Shown here: positions 52,206-62,294 of the stretch, one piece after another | Numbering within the stretch: the first letter of the stretch is position 1 | How the letters are laid out: each line of letters starts with the position of its first letter | Assembly (NCBI RefSeq): GCF_040054535.1 | Contig: NC_090795.1 | Coordinates: 6,671,501-6,735,500 of the forward strand | Reading direction: 5' to 3' | Length of the DNA stretch: 64,000 nucleotides | Source: Antennarius striatus | Lineage: Eukaryota > Chordata > Actinopteri > Lophiiformes > Antennariidae | Position numbers and translations under genes: made by a program | Notes under the pieces: generated by a model | Seen by the model: only the letters and a program-made list of their open reading frames with translations | Database searches by the model: none | What the model was told of the DNA's origin: nothing

Positions 52206-52209
52206 GTAT

Positions 52210-52830
52210 TTAATTTAGACAAGCATCATAGTGATATGATCCTCCATGGTAGCTGTAGAACAGTTTCAGAGGGTGGTCTTTTTTGTTTTGCTGGAGACAA
52301 ACAAAATAAACCTGCAAAGAAAGAGGAGAAATTATGGCATCTTTCGTACAGTTATTTTGATCTTGTGTGAAGATTGTTAAATAATTACTCATGTAGATGT
52401 TATGTGTAATGGGAAATTACATGTTTTTGGCTGTTTTTACTGTTTTAACTTCGTTTTAGACTGCTTTGACCTCTGTTTTGTTGTTCCTCTTATCACAAAA
52501 TGAATAATAAAAAAAACATAAAAACATCGTTGATTTATTCCTCATCTATTCTGGCAGTTCAATAAATATTAAGAGCCACTCAAATATGTGCTCATATTCA
52601 CTGTTGTCAGTTTCTCAGCATGTCACTTCTGTGAGTTCTTCATACAGTATATCTTATCTGCCTTGTTCTCAATCTGCTTTTCACCCATGCATGAATGAAT
52701 TAAAATTTGATGTACTGTATATCTAGACAGATGTAGATGACAGAGTGAGATATATCTGCTGTCAAGAATGAAGATAGATTTAAGCTCACCCGATCAAGGA
52801 TCTTCTCAATGCTCTCATCATCATTAAAAC
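52210..52830 (-). pseudogene. Broken second stefin copy
   Basis: Three pieces in stefin exon order on the minus strand. About 52788-52823 reads DDESIEKILDR before a GTGAGC donor, but no in-frame ATG is evident. About 52622-52684 aligns by nucleotides with exon 2 of the intact gene (GTGAAAAGC..., TATGAAGAACTCA) but has a TGA in frame and lacks the second half and the donor. 52210-52311 begins at an acceptor and reads VYFVCLQQNKKDHPLKLFYS to a stop, matching the stefin C-terminal exon. Most likely a dead tandem duplicate. Confidence 0.65.
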
Positions 52831-53200
52831 ACCTCAAGCGTCATCTGAAGGGGGTGTACCTGTGCTTTGAAATTGAAAAATTAGGTGTGCAGCTGCAGTA
52901 CATTCATTCTAAAATGTTGCTCCAAATGCAAATCAAACATGGAAAATATCATTTTAACCTGAAAAGAAAAGTAAAGTAAAGGTAATAACCCACTCTTTTG
53001 TCATGATGCAATTTTCTAGGCAAATATGCCACTCTGTTTAGCTCAAAAATGTGTAATCTGTCTCTAATGACAGAACTTCATCTCACCATAAACCTCATTG
53101 TGCATCACTAGCAGCAGGGTACACCCTGAATAAGTCACTAGTATAACCGACAATCTCCTAATATGATGCTTCTAATGCCTCACAATGCACTATTTCCCTT

Positions 53201-53299
53201 ATGTATGTACTGTATGTATGTATGTATGTATGTATGTATGTATGTATGTATGTATGTATGTATGTATGTATGTATGTATGTATGTATGTATGTATGTAT
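53201..53299. repeat. (TATG)n microsatellite
   Basis: About 95 bases of nearly perfect TATG tetranucleotide repeat. Confidence 0.97.
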
Positions 53300-54054
53300 T
53301 TATTTTATTTTATTTAAAACTTGATTGATCATCTAATTTAAATGTCTGCTGATTTCTATTTGACACTACAATTTTCAATGTAATTTTTTTAAATTCAATT
53401 GAATTGCACAATCTAGGAAACTGCTCTTCCATTCTACTGACAAGCAACTGAAGGATAAGAAAAAAACCATGTAAACATGAGATTTTAGATTTCTGAACAG
53501 TTGTCTAATAGAAACTAGTTTTCTACTTAATCCAAACACTAAACACCATACAATGACCATTTTTTATAATGCGACCTCGTGTCTTCACAAGCGAGGACTT
53601 TCAGTGTTTAGACGAATTTGAACTCTTTATATTGAGCAGAAATCTGAAAAAACATTTCTCAGAATTATGTTTTTCTTTTCCAGGTGGGTATTTTTCTAAG
53701 AATTCATACATGTGGAGTTTTTGTTCACATGTGACATAAATTGATTTATTTTACAGGTAGTCAATGACTTGTGCCCTATGGAGAAATAACTGCAAAAAAA
53801 GAAAACAACCTGCAAATGACTGCACTATTACAGTAATTTGAAGTATGCCACAAGAATAAAATGGATATCATCTCGTAATGATGAATGTATTTGGCATCAA
53901 AACTGTATTCTTTAATATCAATGACTAACTGACGGTGTTCAAACTATCACATATCATAATTAAAACCACCTGTTTTGAAAAGGTTTTACCTGCAAATGCA
54001 TTATGTGATGTATAACGTGATGTAAATAAAGACTGAAATTCAGAGCATTCTTTG

Positions 54055-54160
54055 AACTGGACAGACTTTCCAAGAGAAAACCTAGAGGCAGATCCAGAAC
54101 ACGCTGATATTATGTCTTCCGGTTGGACTGGAAACGCATCCGTATAAGCGACTGATGATG
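54055..54160 (+). mobile_element. Decayed LINE C-terminal scrap
   Basis: GAGGCAGATCCAGAACACGC and the following TATGTCTTCCGGTTGGACTG match, with many changes, the LINE tail at 39.5-39.8 kb. Confidence 0.5.
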
Positions 54161-54249
54161 CAACGAGAAAAAAAACAATTAAGTTCGATTATTGACAAAT
54201 AAACATTTGTGATCTTTTTTGTCCCAGCTTTTTAATTGCATTTATTTAT

Positions 54250-54692
54250 ACACAAAGGAAACAGGTACCTCTGAACACACCGGAACATTAATGTGCTAAT
54301 AATTGGTTGTGTTTCCTCAATTCCAAAACATGTTCTTACTCAATACCTCATTGACATTGTCCTGAGTGGCACCACCTACTGGTGTAAGTGGTACTGGTGA
54401 GTGCTGGGCTTTCACTTTCCACATCCCACTTCTCAGGAAGAATACCTTTGTTGAAGAGGATAAAAGCCACATACGAGAACAACAAGATGGGAGCAGTTGC
54501 AGACAGAATGGAGATAGCTTTAACAGGAGCATATTGGACATAAACACTGCCCTTAACAGTGCATCCTGGGAAGTGGATAACTGGTTCTAATCCTAGTGAT
54601 GGATCTCCACTCAGCAGTCTCAACACCAGTGTCACCAGTACACCCATTGTAGCACCGTAACCATTGGAAATATCGTATAAATATTCAAAAAT
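54250..54692 (-). pseudogene. Duplicated last exon of the SLC5A7-like gene
   Basis: The minus strand carries SNGYGATMGVLVTLVLRLL and [19 protein letters not shown], closely matching the last exon at 56.67-57.21 kb, and the similarity continues into the 3' flank (AACATGTTCTTACTCAATAC against AACATGTTGTTACTCAATGC). The first part of the exon is missing, and a frameshift lies after KWDV, beyond which the similarity ([15 protein letters not shown]) continues in another frame. A LINE begins right at the 5' edge, so the copy ends at that junction. No other exons are found nearby. Confidence 0.8.
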
Positions 54693-55345
54693 CAATCTAC
54701 AGTAATACTAAAAGAAGCTTGGGAGTGGTCTTTGATCACGATATGTCTTTTGACTCCCACATATGCAAATCTCAAAATTTGCTTTTTTCATTTTAGTAGT
54801 ATGATAAAATTCTGACAGTTTCTGTCTTGAAATGATCCAGAAAAGTTATTTTATGCATTAGTCACTCCTAGGCTCGGTTATTGTAACTCTCTGGTATCAG
54901 ATTGTACTAATAAGTATATAAACACCATCCAGTAGATCCCAAAATCACTGAGGCTTGCATGTTGACTGACACAAGAAAGAGATATTTGTCCTGTTTTAGC
55001 TTCTCTTCATTGGCTCCCAGGGAAATCCAGAACAGAATTGAAGGTTGTCCTGTTCACATACAAAGCTCTAAATGGTTAGGCACACTCATGTGATGGAATT
55101 TTCCATTACAATGCTGTGCTTCCAAAATGTAGGCCTACTGGTAGTTTGCAAGATTTCACAAAGTAATCTTAAAGGTGAAGCCTTCAGTTATAAGGCCCCT
55201 CATCTCTGGCCTCGTAGTTTAAGTCCATGGGAAAGACATCCTCTGTGGATGTGTAGTTTCTTGACTTAGGACTCCTGTGTGTTTCCAGGCAGCCTGCAAA
55301 TCCCAAGATCAGTCCCTTTTGAGTTGTTAACATTTTGATTTTTGA
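54693..55345 (+). mobile_element. L2/CR1-type LINE fragment, decayed
   Basis: The plus strand carries the end of a reverse-transcriptase domain in broken frames: SLGVVFDHDMSFDSHI, then a LVTPRLGYCNSLVSDCTNKY block, then CPVLASLHWLP. This order is that of L2-like teleost LINEs. Confidence 0.75.
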
Positions 55346-55599
55346 TCATGAACATGGAGATCTAATTTGTCATCCCTGATAAGAAACTTTTGCATTTCGG
55401 CACTGAGGAGGGAAGTGGTCCTGAAATGATTTATGTTCACTGAGGCTTCCTATTTAGGAACAAAGCACCATTCTGCCTCTCTTCCAGATGTCTGAAGCAG
55501 CTTCCATAACAAAAGAGGTGTGAGGGTAAGCTGTAACAAGGATAAATCACGTGTGTGAATTGGTGGTAAAGATAGAGGTGTAGTGACAATAAAAAAAGT

Positions 55600-55925
55600 A
55601 TAGGCATTGAAAGTTAATAAGTTAAAATCCTGGGAGTCAACTGTGCAGAGAAATTGGGAATGTGGACATATAAAACTTTGATGAGACTATAGCTATGGTG
55701 GAGAATTCTAGACGGTGGCATTCACAGTACTGGAAAAGAATCAGAGGGACAGTACAAGTTGGACAGTTTGTTGAAGAGGTGAAGGAAATAAAATTGAGGT
55801 GGCATGGAAACATCCAGAGGAGAGGTGATACGCTTGTAGAAAGATGTTGACGATAGAGTTGTCAGGTACAAGGAAAAGAGAAAACCCAAAGAAAGAGACA
55901 CAAAAATGATTTTGTGAACTCAATC
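55600..55925 (+). mobile_element. Decayed RTE-like LINE scrap
   Basis: EVKEIKLRWHGNIQRRGDT on the plus strand matches the C-terminal RLRWFGHVQRRDS block of RTE-like LINEs, with surrounding frames broken. Confidence 0.55.
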
Positions 55926-56660
55926 TTTTTTTTTTCTTACTTTACCTTAATCTCAGTTGCCTACATTATTTCTACCAGTTTGCCCTAAAACCAGCCCTGC
56001 TGCTAAACTCTTTTTTTTTTTTTTTGTATTTTTCTTGAATGAGAGTTGTAGTTCAGATCCAGACAGAGGTGTAGGGTTTGTCTGTAGAAAAAGACATATT
56101 AGAATGTGAAAAAGGGAGTGTGGGAATGTGTACCAACTCTTTTAGTAACAACGGACTTGAACTATTACTATTAGGTGCTTGTCAGCTTATCCATTCATAT
56201 TTAGTGACACTCATAATGTTTAATCAGTCTTTGTTGAATCTCAGTCAACATCTACGGTATATGCATATTCATATTTAAAATCCATAATCTGTTAAGTCCA
56301 ATACAAACATTGCAACTAATTGTAGTTTTATCAAATGATTCTGCTTTTGTATTCTATAATTTGCAAGTAGTTCAAGTGTGTTTAATTTAATGTACAATCC
56401 GAATATTTCTTGGACATCAATGATAATTTTGTTAATTTTTTCCTTTTTTGACATGCGTAGTTCGTTTGCAACAGATATAACAGCAACAGCAACAAATATT
56501 TGAATGAAAATGTAGACAGAGAACAATCATTTCAAATAGTCCATAACAGTAACTTTGTAACTTTTTGTAACTCTACTTAACAGTATTTATGACTGATCCT
56601 TTTAATGCATGAGGAAACAGATGCCTCTGAACACACAAAAAATTTAATCTTGCGAATCGC
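55926..56660. other. Downstream of the SLC5A7-like gene, no gene
   Basis: AT-rich sequence that probably includes the 3' untranslated region of the transporter at its right end. Confidence 0.45.
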
Positions 56661-56666
56661 GAATCT

Positions 56667-59600
56667 TCAGTTGTGTATCCTCTGTTCACAAAACATGTTG
56701 TTACTCAATGCCTCATTCTCAGTGTCCCCTGCGGCGCCACCTACTGGTGTAAGTGGTACTGGTGAGTGCCGGGATTTCACTTTAAACACATCCCAATTCT
56801 CAGGAAGAACACCTTTGTTGAAGAGGATAGAAGCCACATATGAGAACAACAAGATGGAAGCAATTGCAGCCAGCATGGAGATAGTCTTAACAGGAGCATA
56901 TTGCACATAAACATTGTCCTCAAGAGTGCATCCTGGGAAGTGGATGACTGGTTCTAATCCTAGTGATGTGTCTCCGCTCAGCAGTCTCAACACCAATCCC
57001 ACCAGTACACCCATTATAGCACCGTAACCATTGGAGATGCTGGAAAACAAGGCACAGAACAGTTCAGGGAAGACTGTGATGTAGGCCACTTCATTACTAA
57101 AGAGCCAGAACACCAGGATGCTCTTATTCAGCATGGTGAGAGACGTTCCAACCAGACCCACGACCACTACAGAAGAACGGACCACCCACTGATTCTCTCT
57201 GTCTGATGCCTGAAGAGGAGAATAAAACAGAATAAATAAAAACCAAAAGGCAGACAGATGGACAGATGGACGAAATGACCATCGGACAGACAGATAGATA
57301 GACAGCCAGACAGATATACAGTATATCAGGGTGGTATCGGTGTCATCTTCAAGTTTGGGTCCTGTCCCAGAGACCTGGGAGTTTGGCGATTCTGTGCAAT
57401 GTATTAGGTTTTCTTAGAACTGCGGTTGTCTTTCTTGAGGCTTCAGTTGGTGTTCCACTACAGCAATCCCCTGGTTTTTACCCGTTTCAGCTGTTCTTTT
57501 AAACAGTGGTACTTTTCAACCTTTTCATGTTCCTTCTTCCAGATGTTTTCTGCAGGCTGGCCTTTCCACATCTATCACCACGATTCTGTTATCCTATTTG
57601 TCCATCACTACTTTGTCCAATAGTTAGTCAGCAGCTGATTGTCAGTCTGGAAACTTGAATCCCACAGCACCCTGGCCCTGTTTTATTATTCTTGTACAGT
57701 TCTGAACATTGCAATATCTATATGTGTGGAATTGAGTTGAAAATTTTTTTTGTAGTCAACCAGGCAATGCGCGGAGTGTTCTGTCAAGTATTTCTATCCC
57801 AGTGGACTGTCCTGTTGACCAGTAGGCAGTTCTTGGCTTCTCGGGTGTTACTGCTAATCCCTTTCTGTGCCTCACCCATGTGTTGGTCCATGTGCCCAAT
57901 CACCTTCGCCACCATAATGGAAGACAGGTACGTCCATGTTTTTGTTTTATTTGTTGTTGTTTCTTACCTGAGGTCTCAGGATGGTCCTGTAAATATTTGC
58001 GGTGAAGACAGAAGCTCCAGAAAGCAAAGCAGAGTCAGCTGATGACATGACCGCAGCTGCAACAGAACCAATGCCAACAGCAGAGATGAAGGCTGGCGTG
58101 AGGTGCTGCATGGCAATAGGCAGAACTCGAGCATTTTCCCCACGTTCATATGGAGATGGAGAACCGTAGGTAGTCTGGTTCCAGTCTGAGACGTGGGCAC
58201 AAAACAAGGAAACTTGTTAATACAGAACCTATTTTGTTAATCTCCATAATTATTATTTTGTGCCAATCTAGACACACATGTTGCTAAGTGTCAACTGTCC
58301 TAGCCAAAGAACAGGAGAAGAGACCGTGGTTGCATGTCATTTTTAATTACAACTTGAAGGTCACATTTCCTGCATGTTTGTTTGTGTGCGCACACAAACA
58401 AACTTTGGCCTGCTTCAGTGATGAGGGTCAGCACAATCGTGGCTTTGCCTTGACACTGACCCTCAGAAAAGGATCATTCCCAAACATACGGAACCCAATA
58501 ACTGCACCTGGCCACAGGTTAGTGTTGCCACGTTTTTATTTTATTATTTTATCTTATTGCCTATAAACATTAGTGAAGTCAGCTTATAATTGGCTAACGA
58601 GTTAGCTCCGATGTGGCCCACTATACAACAGCATTTGAAGCAGGTATCATTTTAATACTAACATGAGGGAGCTTGGTTATCCCACTAAAATGTCTGCAAG
58701 CATGTACTGACTACTGGAGACAAAGATTACCAATACTGACTACAGTTTCAGTTTGGAGACTGAAACTGAAAGTCAGTATTGGCATTACAGACTACAGACA
58801 TTAGCTTTATAAATTGGTGTTCGTATTTTGGTGAGCACCGGGTACATCCTCCATAAACATTACCTCATGTTACCATTAGCTATATCCTCTCTGTTAGAAT
58901 GACGTTTAGCAGGCATTTACAGACAGCTCATTGGCATTTAATGCGTTTGATAACTGAATTTCTTTCAGGATTAATAAAGTATCTATCTATCCGTCCGTCC
59001 GTCCGTCCGTATATCTATCTATCTAGAGGCCTGAAACAGCGTGCACAGCGTGCTCTGAATATAGATGATTTTTTTAGACAGCTGAAATTTAGGACTGCGG
59101 GTCAGTTTGGAAAATCACGTTTTGAATACAGTGTAGTTGGACATCTGAAAGCTGTGTAAAACTGATTAAAATGAGTATAATATGTGGCCTTTACATTTCT
59201 TTACTGTACACCCTGAATCACCTTTTCTGTGATATATTTTTAATAGGCAAACACTATATTTTGTCATAGATAATATAGGATGACCTCAAAAATGTTATAT
59301 CCAAATTAAAGGTGCATCATTATTACCTGTGGATGTAACAGCCATTCCGATGAGCACAGGAGGTATTGCAAATACCAACAAGAGGAAAGCAGCAACAAAA
59401 CAAGTGAGCTTGGCGCTGGATGTAGAAGAAGCTGACAAGGTTCTCTGGTGGAAGCTCTGGTATCCCAAACCTCCCAGTGTCTTTGAAATAAAAGAATTGG
59501 ATGCTTTATTGAATTATTGTGGACACCTGACTCTTTACATCTGCAGTCAGAGAATAACTCATGTCTCCTTGGCACTACAAACTGGTTCTTCTTTGACAAT

Positions 59601-62294
59601 TAAAAACAGCTGACTGCTCAAATGCGTATAATATTTATCATCATTCTAATTATGAAAACAGCACTATGAGTTTTATGTGATAAATTACACATTATTGCCT
59701 TCTTACAAAGAATAAAAAGTCATCAATTATTATCCAGATGTTTTTCAGCTCTAGTTGACCAATCCAGGGTGTGTTTAAGGTGTTGTTCATCAGAGTCTGA
59801 CTGATGTCCATGGTGTAAGGACTCATCAACACAAAGGGGACACAGATGATCTGAGAATTACATGAAAATACAGATTATGCTTTCAAAGATCTTTGGGCAT
59901 TTTCATGCCTCTTCAAATAAAATTTAAAAAACTGTGAAACCAACTCACCAAACCAATGAATATGAGGATAAGTTGTATAATATCTGTGTAGGCCACAGAG
60001 TAGAGACCCCCCATTAGTGTGTAGATAACGGCAACAGCAGAAGAGATCCAGATGCAAAGAGAGAAAGACAAATCCAGGACAACACTCATGGTTCCCCCTG
60101 TCAAATAGATTCAGATGGATGGATGGATGGATGGATGGATGGATGGATGGATGGATGGATGGATGAATGAACAGACAGACAGACAGTCCTACCTAAAGAA
60201 CTCAGAATTGATGCCACCCAAGCCACATCTAAAGCAACCGAAAGCAGGCTCAGTCCTGCTGTTACTACTTTTCCGTACTTGATAGTAAAAGGGTCAAGCA
60301 TCGTCGAACAGTTTCTTTCTCTCATTGGTCTGACAAACATGAGGCCGCCTTCATGAAATGAAAAAACATGAAACAATAACGCTCAAGGTTTAAAAATAAA
60401 TGATGTTAACATTTATTATGCAGATATAATTTCAAAGTCTTACCAATGATAAAAGACAAGCTATATGAAAGGAACACTATCATGGCCCGGCTTAATCCCA
60501 TGGAGGGTGTGCACACCAGTTCGACTGTGCCACAAATGAAGCCTCCTCCAATCCATGTAGCTGTAAGATAGATTAGCAGACATGGGATACTTTCACAACA
60601 TTTATTGTTTAAGTTGATTGTGTAGCGGCTAGATTTCAAAACAGGGAAGTTTGGTGTAGAGTGCAGTGTGCAAAGTGATTGCTTAATAAACAAATGATAT
60701 TTTGCTGTATAATATTATTTATTTAAGGAGAAACAATGGCCAACATGCATCTGCAACAGCATCAAAAATTCCAAGAGCACTGCTCCTACAATTTCAAGCT
60801 TATATGAAACTTTATTATGAAGTATTTTTGCACTTTGAGTAGATGTTGCAGTATAGTAATATAAGCCATGAACTGTAGTGGGAAACTCACCAGTACCTTA
60901 GACTGATGTCCGGATAAGGAACATTTCAAATGGCACTAAGATACCCTCTTCATTTGAAGATATTTCAAAGACGGGAAATGGCAGTATTGGTCAAAGACTG
61001 TAACTTGACATCTGAAGGTCTCATTTGTTGTTAAGACTGCACTTGTCCTCCAGATTCTCTCACGCTGGTGAGAGAATCTGGTGTCATGTTTGAGACTGTT
61101 GGGGTAATGGACGGCTGGAACAGAACCTTGTAATCGGTTAAGATTGGCGATGCTTCACTTCATTAGTACACTGTAACCTACAAAAAACACCTTGCCGGGT
61201 CACATTCTCATCTATCATTAAATGTGACGAATTGCTGATAAAATTCTTTCTTGCGAACTACAAGGATAGATGTGTCAAAGTTAACTTTTGACACACCCTA
61301 AGGAAAAAATTTATCCAAGCTGTGCTTTAGGTGAGATATCTGGTTTAATTCTGTGATTCACTACTTGAATGCCATTCATCTTCACAGTGTGTGACACCAC
61401 AAGTAGCAAATACACAAAGCTTCAGCTTTTTCAGAACTAAAAATCTATGTCAATGACATTTCAGAAAGATCAAACTTTAAAATTTCTAATGGAATAAAAA
61501 AAGTAACATTTGTGGTGGGAAATAACATTCTCTATCTGTATGAAAGAAGGCTACTGTTCTTGATCAGCTCAGGTACATTTTCACCGTCCATCCATCTTCC
61601 ACCGCTTATCTGTAACCAGGTTATAGTGGTCCAAAGGTCTTCCAGGCCAACCGAAAGACATAGTTTCTCCAGCGAGTCCTAGGTTTTCTAGGTACATTGT
61701 CACATCAACAGCTAATGCATCAAAACAAAAGATGCTTTCAAGCAGCATGCAAACAATGCCCTTATTGTTCCCTCTAATTCGCCTCTCTGGTAGCCAACTG
61801 GAAAAGACTGCACTTTAAGACAAAAGGGATCTATTCCACTATAATAGGTTCCATATGTCAACTGCACCACAAGAGTTCAGGGGCATCATCCAGCTGTATT
61901 GTATTGATGGGAACTTTCACTGACTGCCAGAAATGCCAGTGTATTAGTTTGGTATAACATATTTGTGGATAAACATTTTTATCCACATATCTGTGGATAA
62001 AAATGTTTATCCAAGTCATTCACAGGTGTTGTGATGACAAGTCATTCACAGGTGTTGTGTTCTCAATCATACACTTTAGATACTATTCCTGTAAACTATG
62101 CCCTCCTTACCTGTCATTGTGAAGATCCCCACCACCCATTTAATGCTCCGGTTTCCCAGCAGGACCATGTCCATTCCAGTGGCTGCACTTTTCTTTTGTT
62201 TCTTCTTGGACTTGAAAGAAGCCCAGATGCCAGTCCCAAGGACCAGCAGGTAGAAAACCACCATCACTATTACTCCGGGGATGTTGACAACCAT
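56667..62294 (-). CDS. slc5a7-like: High-affinity choline transporter-like protein (SLC5A7-like)
   Basis: Sodium-coupled transporter of the SLC5 family, LeuT fold, in the plasma membrane; the family member SLC5A7 (CHT1) takes up choline. Exons on the minus strand: 62111-62294, 60444-60560, 60193-60348, 59949-60097, 59707-59850, 59327-59480, 57968-58185, 56667-57209. The sum is in frame and gives 554 residues (human CHT1 580). Conserved marks: [20 protein letters not shown] (helix 1), [74 protein letters not shown] and [20 protein letters not shown]. The start at MVVNIPGV was chosen because human CHT1 begins just before helix 1; an in-frame ATG lies upstream. The tail lacks the DKTILV dileucine-type sorting signal of CHT1. 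Divergence suggests a paralogue rather than slc5a7 itself, so the substrate is uncertain. Confidence 0.9.
57330..57925 (-). mobile_element. LINE fragment in an SLC5A7-like intron
   Basis: In broken frames the minus strand carries [20 protein letters not shown] (reverse-transcriptase region) and, further on, [17 protein letters not shown] and [11 protein letters not shown], as in a teleost LINE with a C-terminal nuclease-like domain (R2/R4-type; clade uncertain). It fills most of the intron between exons 7 and 8. Confidence 0.65.
58376..58403. repeat. Perfect 28-base palindrome
   Basis: A perfect inverted repeat centred on GTGCGCAC, with arms of GTTTGTTTGTGTGC. Intronic in the SLC5A7-like gene. 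Confidence 0.9.
58730..58782. repeat. Hairpin-forming inverted repeat
   Basis: Arms of about 24 bases beginning CCAATACTGACT, with two mismatches, around a short TTGGAG loop. Intronic in the SLC5A7-like gene. Confidence 0.85.
58970..59030 (+). repeat. (CTAT)n/(CCGT)n tail
   Basis: Mixed tetranucleotide run that follows GGATTAATAAAGTATC, a typical teleost retroelement tail; the body of the element upstream was not recognised. Confidence 0.7.
60113..60165. repeat. (GGAT)n microsatellite
   Basis: Tetranucleotide run in the short intron between exons 3 and 4 of the SLC5A7-like gene; it starts about 16 bases upstream of the exon 4 acceptor. Confidence 0.97.
61050..61081. repeat. Perfect 14-bp stem, 4-base loop
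   Basis: CCAGATTCTCTCAC and its reverse complement separated by GCTG, in intron 1 of the SLC5A7-like gene. Confidence 0.9.
61587..61692 (-). mobile_element. Decayed LINE C-terminal scrap, minus strand
   Basis: GAAAGACATAGTTTCTCCAG with the following GCGAGTCCTAGG is the degenerate reverse complement of the LINE tail seen at 39.5-39.8 kb. Confidence 0.5.
61966..62059. repeat. Perfect 21-bp hairpin followed by 21-bp direct repeats
   Basis: Arms 61966-61986 and 61993-62013 are perfect reverse complements (TGGATAAACA... to ...TGTTTATCCA) around ATATCT, and each arm is itself nearly palindromic. A 21-base unit starting AAGTCATTCACAGG follows twice (62013-62033, 62039-62059). It lies about 50 bases from the exon 1 donor of the SLC5A7-like gene. 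Confidence 0.9.

Noticed and set aside
54317-54695. A separate second choline transporter gene
   Set aside because: Only a partial last exon is present, with a frameshift and no upstream exons; called a pseudogene fragment instead.
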